Positions 16,589-26,576 of a stretch of DNA of 64,000 nucleotides are shown here, one piece after another. Source of the DNA: Halalkalibacter alkalisediminis (GTDB taxonomy: Bacteria; Bacillota; Bacilli; Bacillales; Bacillaceae_D); assembly GCF_028610705.1 (NCBI RefSeq), contig NZ_JAQQWT010000008.1, positions 85,012 through 149,011 of the forward strand. Reading direction: 5' to 3'. Within the stretch, counting starts at the first letter, position 1, and every line of letters begins with the position of its first letter. Made by a program: the position numbers and the translations under genes. Below the pieces are notes generated by a model. It was not told the origin of the DNA. It ran no database searches and saw only the letters and a program-made list of their open reading frames with translations.

Positions 16589-19500
16589 GCTGAATCACCT
16601 CTTCAAGCATTCGAAGTCCATCTTGTTTTTTTGCCGCTTCTAATACGTGCGTGTACATCTTTCTTGTGTCTCTTTGTTTCGTTCGCTCGGTAAACATCTT
16701 TGTACTTCCAATTAAAACGAGAAGTTCCCTTGCCCTCGATAGAGCGACATTTAACCTTCGATAGTCTTTTGCGAAACCGATATCATCCTTTGGATGATCG
16801 TGATTTCGTACCATGCTTACTAAAATGACATCCATTTCCATCCCTTGAAAGCGGTCCACTGTTCCCGTTCGAATCGTCAAGTGGTTCAAGCGAAGCTCCT
16901 GCTGAATCAAGCGGTCGATCCTTTTGACTTGTTCCCCGTAAAAACTGATGACTCCGATGCTTTTTTTCTCATCTTTTTTCATTCTTCCAGCTTGCTTCGC
17001 CTGTGCCGCTGCTTCATCCAATTCCTTCAGCAAGGCACCGATCTTCTCCAATTCAGCCGGGTTATACAGGCTTTTTCCACCTTTCATTCTTTCTTCAAAA
17101 AAGGCAGACTCATTCGGCATATCCAGCCATAAAAGATGATTGTTCCGCTTAATGAGTGGTGATTCCAATAAGTGATCCCGGTCCGAATCAGAATCGGTCA
17201 AGCCACATTGAAGGCGTTCGTTTTCCTGCTCATAAAACGGCGTGATGGTTTCCATAATGTTTTCATGCATTCGATACTGGATGGCGAGCATCGTTTTATT
17301 GCTTTTCGGCAAGTTTTTGAACAACCTCTCAAAGAGCGATTCTTTTAAAAGCTTATTTAATTCTGCTTTTCCTTCAAAGTCGTCACTTCCGTCCGCCATT
17401 TCCTGTAGCGTCTCTTCTAGCGTATCATTTCCTAAAAGAGGAGGAAGCTGATGATGATCGCCGACTAAAATGATCTTTTTCCCTTTTAGCATCGGTAAAA
17501 GCAGCTCAGGTGGGGTTGCTTTTGATACTTCATCAATGATTACGACATCAAACTCGGGATAACTGTCGATAAAATCTTTTCGTGCCGATGCCACACATGT
17601 TGTCCCAATGACGTTGGCATGCTTCACATAAAGCTTGCGTATTTCATCCAAATCGTGGTCACTTGCTTCTTCTAGTAAAGAAATCCATTTCCCTTGGATG
17701 GACTGAAATAGCGGAAGTCTCTGCTTTTCCTGTTTTAAGGACTCCCGTTTCAAAGAAAGACTTGCCAATTGCGTTAATACCTTTTCATGCTCTCGTTCTG
17801 GTTCTGTAGCCAAAATGCCATTTAAAGGAATTTGTTCTTCTTCCTTTTGGTCGAGCTCATCATGCAACTGGTCAAGGCGAGCTTCAATTTGAGCAAGTGT
17901 CTGTAACACTTCCTGAAGTTGATTGATTTTTCTTGTGCGTTTCTGGCTATTTTCTTCAACCCGCTTCTTCACTTGCTCATACAGCTCTTTCTTCTTCTGC
18001 AGTTCAAGCGCTTTTGCTTCTTTTTGAGAAAGCATTTCTTTTGCATTCGGAATCAATTCCGCTGTCGCCATCATTTCCTTATGCTTGTTTTGAAGAATAT
18101 GAAGTTCAGTTCTCGCCTCGCCCAACGTCCTCACCCACCTTTGATGCAACAACTTGTGATCACGTTGCTGAGGCAAAAGCCCCTCTAACAGTTCCTGCTT
18201 CAGCGACTGAAAGGCTTCTTGCGCCAGTTGTTTATAAGTGTTAAACGGCTTGAACCGTTCCTCTTTTTGCCGGATAAAGTGTCTCCTTGCGTATAATCCT
18301 TCAAGAGAGGACATAAGCATTTGCGGGTAGATCGTTGAATTCCCTTTTAATCTGCTTCTCAGTTCTTCTAAGAATTGATCAATCTCCACGGCGGTAAAGC
18401 CAACGGCCGCCTTCATCGCACGCTGCTGTACCTGGCCAGTCGATATTCTCTGCTCCAAAAGTCGTTCAATATAGGAAATCGCGTTGTTTAGTTTGTCGTG
18501 ATATTCTTTTAATTTTTTTAGCTGGTTTATTTCGCCGCGAATGTTCTCCAGTTTTTCGAGCAATTGCTGAACCGTTAGTGAGCGTTTCATGTTTTGTTCT
18601 AGCATGATCCATCTTAAGCCATCAATTTGTTTGACCGTTGTTACTTTTTCGGTCAAAGCTTCTATTTGCTTCGCTGCCTCTTCCCACTTTTCACATTCAG
18701 TCGAGACTTCCCCGATGGATTGTTTCTTCTCAGTAATCTCACTTTCAAGCTCTTGAATGGCGATGCTATTTTGCAACCTCTCAATCAACTGCTCATTAGC
18801 TTCCCACTCTTTTTGAATTTCGCCAGTGTCCGGCTCGTCACGAAGAAAGGTTTCGTCTTTTTCCATGGAGGCATTCAATAAAGATAGAGAGTGCCTAATC
18901 TCCTGTTCATGCTCTTGTACCGCTTGTTGTTCCTGTTCGGCTACATGCACGTTCTTTTTTTGCTTATCGATGATTGACTGAATTTCCTTAAACTGTTTTT
19001 CCGCTTCCTGTTTGGCTTTTAGTTCAGCTTCCACACGGATAAACACCGACTGCAGCTCCTTTTGTTTCTGTTCATTCGTAGCCCAGTCAGCTTCGATCTC
19101 GTCTTCTCGTTTTTTTCGTGCTTCAAATTGAGTGGAGACTTCTTGTAATGTATGGTCTTTCCAATACTTCCCTACATTTTCTTCAATGAACTTCTTGCCT
19201 TCTTCTTCAATGCTTTCTGTACGCCCGACGCGAAGAATACGAATGTCTTTATTCGCAAGCAACCGTCCAAGGGCGTTGTCGACGGCCAAATTCGACTGCG
19301 AAGCGACCAATGTGCGCAGTCCCGCCTTCGCATTTTGCAGGCAAATTTCAGAAATAACCGTTGTTTTTCCGGTTCCAGGCGGCCCTTGAATGACGTATAA
19401 GTCTTCCGCAGACATCGCCCCTGTAACGGCTTCCCGCTGAAACTCGTTCAATCGATTATGAAACTTTAGCGCGACTTGCTTTTTCGGCACTCGGACCGGT

Positions 19501-20372
19501 GGCTTGTTTTCAAACAAAAGGCGTTCAAGATCCGGATTCACAGCCAGGCCGTTTTCTAAATGCTTAAACCCTTGCCGCAGTCTTTTCACCTGGCTTAATG
19601 TCGCAAAGTTGCTGAAGACGACTTCTTTAGGATTCACGTCAAGCCGCTGCTGTCTAGCTCGTTCCTCCATATACCCGTGCAGCTCCACTTCAACCGTACG
19701 AGCCGAACGATTCGCTTTCAACACTTTCCCAATATCCTGGTCCATCCCTTTGAGTTTGACGCTCAAATCTTTGAGTGACTTCCATTCCTTATCACCGAGC
19801 TCCAAGCCCGTAATCGTCACGCGGCTAAAATCACCATTGAACACAAGACGCAAGTAGCGCGACGTCATGTCCGGAATATCCGCAGACCGCTCCTGGATTT
19901 TCAAATAGCCTTCCCAGCTCGCAATCCGCTTTTTCACATACATCGAACTTTCCTGCGCAACCGGCATTTCATGAACCAAGTTCAACAAATCAAGCGAGAT
20001 CCGCTCCCCACGCTGTACGTTCAAATCAATCTTGAGATCGACCGGTCGACGCCAATTGGTCTGCACCGGAGTATGCAACGCTCTTGTCGTCACATTCGTC
20101 GCAATGAACCGATCCTGCTCGACCACACAATGCAGAACGACTACAAACTCATTGTATTTATCGGCCATCCGCCCATTCGTCTCATGGTCAAAGAACAATG
20201 CGACCGACATAAGGCGATCGGCCGCTGGCGGATACTTTTCTATATAAACGTGAAACGATTTCTGCAACGAAAAAAACGAGCGCTCATCAAGCCTGAGCTC
20301 CCGCATCTTGTCCTTCGCCTTACTTGTCAAAGTTACCGGACAACGATATGGCGTAATTTGTCTCTTTATCAT
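16581..20372 (-). CDS. large SF1 helicase (UPF1/DNA2-like) with long internal coiled coil
   Basis: A superfamily 1 ATPase of about 1263 residues. An N-terminal domain of unknown fold spans 1-310; Walker A GPPGTGKTT is near 330; a coiled coil rich in E, Q and K spans about 400-900, between motifs Ia and II; Walker B VVIIDEVSKATPPELLLP is near 940; then VGDHHQLPPLLG, QYRMHENIM, DRFQGMEMDVILVSMVRN (near 1174) and NVALSRARELLVLIG. I chose the ATG at 20372 (MIKRQITPY) with AGGTGGAC before it over the one at 20453. An extended -10, TGCTATAAT, lies at about 20439-20431. The insert size recalls ZNFX1-type and some defence helicases. Confidence 0.85.
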   Translation of the reverse strand: MIKRQITPYRCPVTLTSKAKDKMRELRLDERSFFSLQKSFHVYIEKYPPAADRLMSVALFFDHETNGRMADKYNEFVVVLHCVVEQDRFIATNVTTRALHTPVQTNWRRPVDLKIDLNVQRGERISLDLLNLVHEMPVAQESSMYVKKRIASWEGYLKIQERSADIPDMTSRYLRLVFNGDFSRVTITGLELGDKEWKSLKDLSVKLKGMDQDIGKVLKANRSARTVEVELHGYMEERARQQRLDVNPKEVVFSNFATLSQVKRLRQGFKHLENGLAVNPDLERLLFENKPPVRVPKKQVALKFHNRLNEFQREAVTGAMSAEDLYVIQGPPGTGKTTVISEICLQNAKAGLRTLVASQSNLAVDNALGRLLANKDIRILRVGRTESIEEEGKKFIEENVGKYWKDHTLQEVSTQFEARKKREDEIEADWATNEQKQKELQSVFIRVEAELKAKQEAEKQFKEIQSIIDKQKKNVHVAEQEQQAVQEHEQEIRHSLSLLNASMEKDETFLRDEPDTGEIQKEWEANEQLIERLQNSIAIQELESEITEKKQSIGEVSTECEKWEEAAKQIEALTEKVTTVKQIDGLRWIMLEQNMKRSLTVQQLLEKLENIRGEINQLKKLKEYHDKLNNAISYIERLLEQRISTGQVQQRAMKAAVGFTAVEIDQFLEELRSRLKGNSTIYPQMLMSSLEGLYARRHFIRQKEERFKPFNTYKQLAQEAFQSLKQELLEGLLPQQRDHKLLHQRWVRTLGEARTELHILQNKHKEMMATAELIPNAKEMLSQKEAKALELQKKKELYEQVKKRVEENSQKRTRKINQLQEVLQTLAQIEARLDQLHDELDQKEEEQIPLNGILATEPEREHEKVLTQLASLSLKRESLKQEKQRLPLFQSIQGKWISLLEEASDHDLDEIRKLYVKHANVIGTTCVASARKDFIDSYPEFDVVIIDEVSKATPPELLLPMLKGKKIILVGDHHQLPPLLGNDTLEETLQEMADGSDDFEGKAELNKLLKESLFERLFKNLPKSNKTMLAIQYRMHENIMETITPFYEQENERLQCGLTDSDSDRDHLLESPLIKRNNHLLWLDMPNESAFFEERMKGGKSLYNPAELEKIGALLKELDEAAAQAKQAGRMKKDEKKSIGVISFYGEQVKRIDRLIQQELRLNHLTIRTGTVDRFQGMEMDVILVSMVRNHDHPKDDIGFAKDYRRLNVALSRARELLVLIGSTKMFTERTKQRDTRKMYTHVLEAAKKQDGLRMLEEVIQHG

Positions 20373-20430
20373 ATGTCCACCTGCTTTTGTCAGCAACAAA
20401 TAGTATTTAAAATGGTTATTACCTACATGA

Positions 20431-20439
20431 ATTATAGCA
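20431..20439 (-). promoter_or_regulatory. extended -10 element of the helicase cassette
   Basis: TGCTATAAT on the minus strand, about 60 bases before the preferred helicase start codon. A perfect TATAAT preceded by TGC makes a weak -35 tolerable; no good -35 hexamer is seen 17 bases upstream. Confidence 0.5.
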
Positions 20440-20639
20440 TAGTGTGAACTCAACCTTTTAGCAAGATAGACTTTTTTTGTGTAATGGAAGACTTACAAGA
20501 TAGTCCGGTACTTGTATGTGTGTTATATTTTTCTAATTTATGGAAGTAGACCTTTCTTATGATTAGTCTAATGATGATTACCGTTTTTTGTTATATAAAA
20601 AGTATCACCTCAATCAGACTTATTATAAACATATGACAA

Positions 20640-20673
20640 AAAGCCATACCACTTACACACCTAGTATGGCTTT
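20640..20673 (-). terminator. terminator of the GH78/ABC operon
   Basis: AAGCCATAC (about 20641-20649) and GTATGGCTT (about 20664-20672) form a 9-bp stem about 45 bases after the stop of the GH78-like gene; T residues follow on the minus strand (TTTTTGTC). Confidence 0.7.
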
Positions 20674-20719
20674 GAACAATAGATAGTTTGTTTTACTACT
20701 TCAGAATTCCGCCAGTAGC

Positions 20720-22288
20720 TTATAAATCATACTTCCTAATTAAGTAAGTCGGCGTACAACTCCACGCATGACAATAACTATTAATCAAATAACTTCCATA
20801 CGGTGAGTAAGCTTTATCATTAGGGTTATACAGCTCCCAGAATGTATCTGCTCCATCCTTAATCATTCCACCCCAGTATGTTTTCAACATGTCAATGGCC
20901 TTCTCTTTTTCTTCAATCAATAACAAAGCTTCGACAAGATGATGATACATATAAGGAGTGTTCATCCCTATTGTTGGATTCTGTTCAAGTAGTCGTTTCA
21001 TTAGCTTTTTGTTTTCTTTCTGACTTAATACCTGCGCGAGCACCATCCAAACCTGGCTTGCCCAAGACACTTGGCGAGTTTCTCCGCTTACAAAGAACCC
21101 CTGTTGCTCATCCCACAAATGTTGAATACTAGAATCGACGACCTCTGTTAATTTCTTTTCTAAAAAACTCTTTTTATTATCAACGAGAATCTCAGCTAAC
21201 GTAATCGTCCTCTTTAATGCATAAATCAAGATAGCTTGCGACGGGCCCTGTTTATTTAACTCCTCATGCCAATCGATAAAAGACCACCATGTCGGACTGT
21301 CTTCTACGATCCCTCTATCATTTAGCTTCTCTAAAGCTAATTCTACTTGGCGGTAAGCTATTGGCCATAATTCTTCTAGTGTTTCTCTATCATTTGTTGC
21401 CTGAAAATAATCATAGAGTGTTGTCGTAAAGAATAATGAATAGTCATATAAATACGTATCATCTGGTACCAACGTTGGAGCAATAAATAAATTAGCAGAT
21501 ACTTGCCCTTGGTCATTCGGAACACCAGCAAAGAGATATAAACAACGTTTTACTAGATCATTATTTTTAAATGTCTCATAGTTTGCAAGGGCTTGTAAGC
21601 GGAGGTCGCCGAGCCACAATCGTCTGTCTCTTTTAGGTCCGTCTTCAAATACATCCTGCATGCAATCTTCCAATGTTTTAATACTGACGGCATCAATTTG
21701 TTGTAGTTCTCTGTCATGATGATGAAGCTCGGTTAATGTACTACTGTCTGCTGATGTTACGGTTTCACAAGTGACCTCGTCAAAAGCAACATTATATTTC
21801 ACCGATGTATCTAGAATCTCCACTTTTAAATAACGAAAACTATAGCGCCTTGGGAAAGAGACAGTTCCGGGCAGAACATCTACGTGAATGGTTTCTTCCT
21901 GGAGCCATGAGCTGCTGATCCATCCATTGTAATCGGAAAAAGGAACAGAGACCTCGACTGGCATTTCTCCAAATGTAAGCCTCATATGTAAAGGGGCATC
22001 CGGCGGACTACCAACAGGACGGACCCGCATGGATAAATAACCAACTTGGTGCTTACCAAAATCAACGATGAAGCTTTCTCCTTTTTTAAAATCCTTTTCA
22101 ACAAGGTTCACAGCTGGTTCAATCTCAACACATTTCCAACCGTGAATGATGTCTTTATCCTCTATCGTTTTTACTAAATGAATGGGTTTCGCCACTTCGG
22201 TTTTAAGTGATGGCTTTAACTCCTCCGCTTTTTTAATAAACGCTTCATTTCGAATGATCTTTCTATCCTTTTCTACTTGGATATTCAT
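20720..22288 (-). CDS. GH78-like alpha-L-rhamnosidase-type glycosidase
   Basis: A 522-residue protein with no signal peptide, so probably cytoplasmic. Residues about 55-190 form a beta domain; the rest is an (alpha/alpha)6 barrel. The block EDGPKRDRRLWLGDLRLQALA (about 214-234) matches the conserved acidic catalytic region of GH78, and DTFWELYNP...YCHAWSCTPTYL near the end matches the closing motif of the family. It is shorter than classic GH78 enzymes (about 900), so it may act on a short or modified rhamnoside. Last gene of the ABC importer operon, which supports intracellular hydrolysis of an imported oligosaccharide. Confidence 0.82.
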   Translation of the reverse strand: MNIQVEKDRKIIRNEAFIKKAEELKPSLKTEVAKPIHLVKTIEDKDIIHGWKCVEIEPAVNLVEKDFKKGESFIVDFGKHQVGYLSMRVRPVGSPPDAPLHMRLTFGEMPVEVSVPFSDYNGWISSSWLQEETIHVDVLPGTVSFPRRYSFRYLKVEILDTSVKYNVAFDEVTCETVTSADSSTLTELHHHDRELQQIDAVSIKTLEDCMQDVFEDGPKRDRRLWLGDLRLQALANYETFKNNDLVKRCLYLFAGVPNDQGQVSANLFIAPTLVPDDTYLYDYSLFFTTTLYDYFQATNDRETLEELWPIAYRQVELALEKLNDRGIVEDSPTWWSFIDWHEELNKQGPSQAILIYALKRTITLAEILVDNKKSFLEKKLTEVVDSSIQHLWDEQQGFFVSGETRQVSWASQVWMVLAQVLSQKENKKLMKRLLEQNPTIGMNTPYMYHHLVEALLLIEEKEKAIDMLKTYWGGMIKDGADTFWELYNPNDKAYSPYGSYLINSYCHAWSCTPTYLIRKYDL

Positions 22289-22318
22289 CCCTACTCACTC
22301 CTATTTTATTTATGGCTT

Positions 22319-22996
22319 TCATTCAGCTGAGCTATATATATGTTTTTTAGAGAAGGCTGTTTTTTCTTTTATCGTTTCATCTTGTCTCTGCTCATTTTTT
22401 TCAAATAGAATGATCGAGAAACGCATGATAATAAAAGAGGTCGCACTTCCGCCACATAACACGGCAACAGCTGGGTAGTTTAACGAAATGACATAGAGTC
22501 CATATAAAGATAAACCGAGTAAAATTGTCATAACAGGGTGTTTAAAAACTAATAGTAACGCATTTCGAATGATGAATAGATCACTCAAATGATAGTGAAC
22601 GTATAAAGGAATGATATAAAGAACCATTACTGCAAATATAACGAACACAATGACCATAGGGATATGCAGAAGTTGCCAGTATGGATTAGATAGTTGCTGC
22701 AAAATCTGACTATCGATATAGAGAACAGCTCCTATCACAATCAAAATGTATCCTAAGGTGTTTGCCCTTTTAAAATCCGTTTGAAATGCTTTTAGGAAGC
22801 TTTTAAAAATAGGAATATCGTATTCTCCCATGATCCATTTTCGTACAATAGCGACCATGGCCGTTGTAGCAGGAAAAAAGCCTACTAAAACCAGACCAAG
22901 CAAGGAAAATAGGATCCAAAGAATATTGACATAAACAAATCTAATGACCCAATCTGTCACCACATGAAATTTTCCAACCATCCCCCCAAACCTCAT
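22319..22996 (-). CDS. DUF624 membrane protein (YesL family)
   Basis: A 225-residue membrane protein with about five hydrophobic helices. It matches YesL-type DUF624 proteins: an N-terminal FGGMVGKFHVVTDWVIRFVYVNILWILFSLLGLVLVGFFPATTAM, then a conserved KAFQTDFKRANTLGYI. These proteins are regularly encoded in operons with CUT1 oligosaccharide importers and YesM/YesN systems; their biochemical role is not established. Here it lies between the permease genes and the GH78-like gene. Confidence 0.88.
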   Translation of the reverse strand: MRFGGMVGKFHVVTDWVIRFVYVNILWILFSLLGLVLVGFFPATTAMVAIVRKWIMGEYDIPIFKSFLKAFQTDFKRANTLGYILIVIGAVLYIDSQILQQLSNPYWQLLHIPMVIVFVIFAVMVLYIIPLYVHYHLSDLFIIRNALLLVFKHPVMTILLGLSLYGLYVISLNYPAVAVLCGGSATSFIIMRFSIILFEKNEQRQDETIKEKTAFSKKHIYSSAE

Positions 22997-23081
22997 ATAA
23001 GACCCTCCTCTAATTACTTTCTTTATGTTTTAATCGGTTACTCCCATGTAGATGATACGCACAGAGAGTAACCATTAGCTC

Positions 23082-23978
23082 CTACCCTTTAACAGCACCA
23101 CTAGTCATACCTTTCATGACAAGCCTATTTAAGAACAGGTAGAGAATTAATGTAGGAATGACAGCTAATGAAATAGACGCAAAAGTAGGCCCCCATTGAC
23201 GAGCTCCATATTCACCAGTAAAGCTAATTAATCCTGTTTGAATCGTTCGTAAGCTAGAATCACTTATAAAGGTCATAGCAAAAATTAAATCGTTCCAAGC
23301 AAAGAAAAACTGAACAAGCGCAACGGTTACAATCGCATTTTTCAATAAGGGAAACGCTATTTTGAAAAAGAATTGGTAAATGTTCGCTCCATCCATAATG
23401 GATGATTCTAATAATTCATTAGGTACTGATTTGAAGTAACCTACAAATAAAAAGATTGTTAAAGGCAACCCGAAAACCGTATAAATAAGCATCAGACCGA
23501 AAAGGTTGTTCAGAAGGCCTAAGTTAAAGTACATCGTAAAGAGTGGTAATAAAACGATCTGAACAGGAATCATAATCCCAGCTAAAAAGAGGAGCATGAC
23601 CTTATCTTTTAATTTCCACTTCATCTTTTCAATAGCAAATGCTGCCATGGAACCTAGCATGATAATAAAAAACAATGCAGGAAACACGGCAATCACACTA
23701 TTTTTAAAATATATATTCATATTCCCTGACGTCCACGCCGTCACATAATTTTCAAAATGAAAACCTTGTGGCAAAGCAAACATTGGGTTTACAGCAATCT
23801 CATTTGGTGTTTTTAATGAGGATAGCAATAGCCATATAATTGGATAGATTAAAATAAGTACAAACAAAAAGATCAGTGTCATTCCGATAACGGAGCCAAA
23901 TCGGAAACTTTTCTTTGTCTTGTCTTTTGTTGTTTGCTTATTTATTTCTACATTTGTTTGCATCTTTTTCCCCTCCAT
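23082..23978 (-). CDS. CUT1 ABC sugar permease (MalG/LplC/YesQ type)
   Basis: A 298-residue permease with six membrane helices. The EAA loop that contacts the ATPase reads ELLESSIMDGANIYQFFFKIAFPLLKNAI (about residues 188-217). It starts four bases after the stop of the other permease gene, so the two are co-translated and form the transmembrane pair. No ATPase gene lies in the operon, as is usual for CUT1 importers in Bacillaceae, which share an MsmX-type ATPase. Confidence 0.93.
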   Translation of the reverse strand: MEGKKMQTNVEINKQTTKDKTKKSFRFGSVIGMTLIFLFVLILIYPIIWLLLSSLKTPNEIAVNPMFALPQGFHFENYVTAWTSGNMNIYFKNSVIAVFPALFFIIMLGSMAAFAIEKMKWKLKDKVMLLFLAGIMIPVQIVLLPLFTMYFNLGLLNNLFGLMLIYTVFGLPLTIFLFVGYFKSVPNELLESSIMDGANIYQFFFKIAFPLLKNAIVTVALVQFFFAWNDLIFAMTFISDSSLRTIQTGLISFTGEYGARQWGPTFASISLAVIPTLILYLFLNRLVMKGMTSGAVKG

Positions 23979-23981
23979 TCA

Positions 23982-24866
23982 TTAGGCAACGTCCTTACGT
24001 GCAAATCTATAAACTAGTAGAGTGACTCCTAGACATAACAACAATAGATACACGGCAATCGTACTTCCGTAACCATATTGACCATATGTGAAGGATGTAT
24101 CATACATATACATCGATAGCATCGTTGTACTATTCCCTGGTCCTCCACCAGTTAATGCAACGGCTGTTTCAAATACTTTTAACGTACCGTTTAAACTAAA
24201 AATAATGGCTGAGATTAAGATCGGACGAATCATCGGAAGAACAATATTGTATACAAGTGTTAGTCCTTTTGCTCCATCAAGCTTTGCTGCTTCTAGGATA
24301 TCTTCTGGAATGTCAATCAAACCAGCAAATAAAATCACAGCATAAAAACCCATTGATTTCCAAATGTCCATTATGACAAGAACTGCAAAAGCTGTATCTC
24401 CTTGTGCCAACCATGGTTGAACCAAGAAGTCTAAACTTAAACCGACCAAAAGGCTATTAATTAACCCTAATTGAGGTGTATATTCAAATAATTTAGAAAA
24501 CATCTCAGCTACTGCAACAGCTGGAAGAATAACAGGAAAGAACACCAAGGTTCTGACTATAAATGATGCTTTTTTCAAATAAAAAACAAATAATAAAGCT
24601 AACGCTAACCCTAAGACAACCTGACCCGTCGTCACTAATGCTGCGTACTTAACACTCAAACCTAAACTATTCATGAAATTCTTATCACTAAAGACATCTA
24701 AGTAATTACTTATTCCGACAAATTCAAAACCTCGTATGGGGGATCCCTCAAAAAATGAATACCCAACAGACCAAAAGGTGGGGATTAATAAAACTAAAAA
24801 ATATAATAACATTGCTGGCCCTATAAAAAGGAAAATTGCTTTTCTATCTTGTAAAACCTTATTCAT
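23982..24866 (-). CDS. CUT1 ABC sugar permease (MalF/LplB/YesP type)
   Basis: A 294-residue permease with six helices; the EAA loop is DIPEDILEAAKLDGAKGLTLVYNIVLPMIRPIL (about residues 180-212). The N-terminus AIFLFIGPAMLLYFLVLLIPTFWSVGYSFF is typical of MalF-like proteins without the large periplasmic loop. It follows the binding-protein gene in the operon. The likely substrate is a plant-derived oligosaccharide, judged from the GH78-like enzyme downstream. Confidence 0.93.
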   Translation of the reverse strand: MNKVLQDRKAIFLFIGPAMLLYFLVLLIPTFWSVGYSFFEGSPIRGFEFVGISNYLDVFSDKNFMNSLGLSVKYAALVTTGQVVLGLALALLFVFYLKKASFIVRTLVFFPVILPAVAVAEMFSKLFEYTPQLGLINSLLVGLSLDFLVQPWLAQGDTAFAVLVIMDIWKSMGFYAVILFAGLIDIPEDILEAAKLDGAKGLTLVYNIVLPMIRPILISAIIFSLNGTLKVFETAVALTGGGPGNSTTMLSMYMYDTSFTYGQYGYGSTIAVYLLLLCLGVTLLVYRFARKDVA

Positions 24867-24937
24867 ACTCCCACTCCTTTTCCACAGACTATAAAGAAGA
24901 AAGGTCCAAATACTGGACCTTCATTCATCTGTCTTTC

Positions 24938-26248
24938 TTATTCTAATTCAGCTAAATATTCTTCAGGTGTTAGATCACCATTCACAAGTAACTGAGCATT
25001 TATTTCTGCTGCATCTTTCGTTCTAGCATCAAAATAAGCCTCAAACCAAAGCGATGCATTTTGGACTTTGTTTAGTTCTTCTGTTACTAATTGTGTTAAC
25101 GAGCTAGAATCCTCAGGAGTCTCTTCTACCAATAACCCGCTAATCATTCCATAATCAGAGAGTGCACGATCTGCATAATTGGAATATAGATACTTAGCCC
25201 ATTCCTTCATTGTATCGTCAAATTTATTTTTAGCGAAAACGGTTACAAGTCCGGCATTCATATTATAATCTTGTGCTGTACCTACTCCACCTTCTACAAC
25301 TGGTACATTAAAGAAACCAATATTCTCAGCACCACCCATATTATTTCTTGACTCATCATTCAAGTCAGATAAAACCCAACTTCCCATATAAAGCATAGCG
25401 GCTTGACCGTTTAGAAACATATCGTTTGCTGTTTGATAATCAATCGCATTAAAACCCTGTCCAAAATAGCCTTTTTGAGCCATGTCTTGAACCATTGTAG
25501 TAGCTTCAACAAATCCTTCATCCGAAATAGATAATTCTCCATCATTTACTTTTGCCATTGCTTCTACACCATATAGGCGAGTTGCGTATGCGTTAATATA
25601 GCGTGTCAATGGCCATCTTTCTTGACCAGCCACTGCGAATGGTTGAACTCCATTTTCATTAAGTGTCTCACTCACTACTAACAATTCGTCCCAAGTTGTC
25701 GGAATGTCTAAACCATTTTCTTCAAAGATTTGCTTGTTAAACCAATAACCTTCAATGTTCAGTTCCATCGGAATCGCATATAAGCCCTTACCGCCGCTTA
25801 ACTGTTTAAGTAAGTCAACCGCTCCAGGATTGAGTTTATCAAGAATACCCATTTCTTCAAAAGCTGCCTCCATATCAACGACTAGATCAGCATCAATTAA
25901 TTCTTGAAGTGGTTTTCCTGGTTCATACGTAAACATTTCAGGAAGATCGTTACTTGAAGCAAGCAACTGAATTCTCTGTATTGTATTTGTTTGCTCTACT
26001 ACTTCTAGATCAATATTAAAATCAAGATTATTTGCTTCTGCAAACTCTTTTGCCATAGGTAATACTACACGAGGTTGACCTTCATTTTCATTTCTCTCAG
26101 ACATGTACTTAATTGTCTTAGCCTCTCCCTCTGTTTCAACACCTTCACCACTTGATTGTTGTGAACTATTATCATTTGAACATCCCACAACCAAAAGTAC
26201 GGAAGCGATTACAGTCATCATTAGCACATACCATTTGTTTCTCTTCAT
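24938..26248 (-). CDS. sugar-binding lipoprotein of the CUT1 importer
   Basis: A 436-residue extracellular solute-binding protein. A signal peptide ends in the lipobox LLVVGC (Cys about 23), giving a lipid-anchored receptor. Family signs include LPEMFTYEPG, GLYAIPMELNIEGYWFNKQIFEENGLDIPTTWDEL and GQAAMLYMGSWVL. First gene of the operon; a cre-like site lies about 60 bases upstream. It is clearly paralogous to the lipoprotein at 33830-35128, which lacks permease genes. Confidence 0.94.
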   Translation of the reverse strand: MKRNKWYVLMMTVIASVLLVVGCSNDNSSQQSSGEGVETEGEAKTIKYMSERNENEGQPRVVLPMAKEFAEANNLDFNIDLEVVEQTNTIQRIQLLASSNDLPEMFTYEPGKPLQELIDADLVVDMEAAFEEMGILDKLNPGAVDLLKQLSGGKGLYAIPMELNIEGYWFNKQIFEENGLDIPTTWDELLVVSETLNENGVQPFAVAGQERWPLTRYINAYATRLYGVEAMAKVNDGELSISDEGFVEATTMVQDMAQKGYFGQGFNAIDYQTANDMFLNGQAAMLYMGSWVLSDLNDESRNNMGGAENIGFFNVPVVEGGVGTAQDYNMNAGLVTVFAKNKFDDTMKEWAKYLYSNYADRALSDYGMISGLLVEETPEDSSSLTQLVTEELNKVQNASLWFEAYFDARTKDAAEINAQLLVNGDLTPEEYLAELE

Positions 26249-26307
26249 GCTGTTTCCCCCTTCATTTTTTTAATAGAATAAGAACTTGTTTTTGTTCTTA
26301 ATGTAAT

Positions 26308-26321
26308 TGTAAGCGTAAACA
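26308..26321. promoter_or_regulatory. cre-like CcpA site upstream of the binding-lipoprotein operon
   Basis: TGTAAGCGTAAACA differs at one place from the common cre form TGTAAGCGTTAACA. It lies 60 bases before the start of the binding lipoprotein gene, consistent with carbon catabolite repression of the importer operon. Confidence 0.7.
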
Positions 26322-26576
26322 AGGTCGTTTTTAAGTGCCTCATTTTTCTGATTGTGTCCGAGTTTTTTTGGTTGGAAGAGCGCACCAGTCATGTAATGTA
26401 AATTTTGCATTATTTTACTTCTTTTGAGTACATGCAGAAGTTTTTTAAATAAGTTAGTTGTGTGCAAGAAGAAGTTCCATATAAGAAAAAGAGCCTTGAA
26501 ACCAAGACCCTGCACTAAAAATCAAATGAGGTGATGATAAGTTTAATTACTAGTGATCAGTTACATAGATCGTAGG
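26322..26576. other. intergenic region before the importer operon
   Basis: Between the end of the YesN-type gene and the importer operon. Contains the importer promoter and presumably the AraC-type regulator binding site; direct repeats for that regulator could not be picked out by eye. No gene is supported; the 81-codon frame at 26270-26515 lacks a ribosome site. Confidence 0.4.

Noticed and set aside
26270..26515. 81-codon minus-strand frame before the importer operon.
   Set aside because: It covers the promoter and cre-like site of the operon and has no ribosome site.
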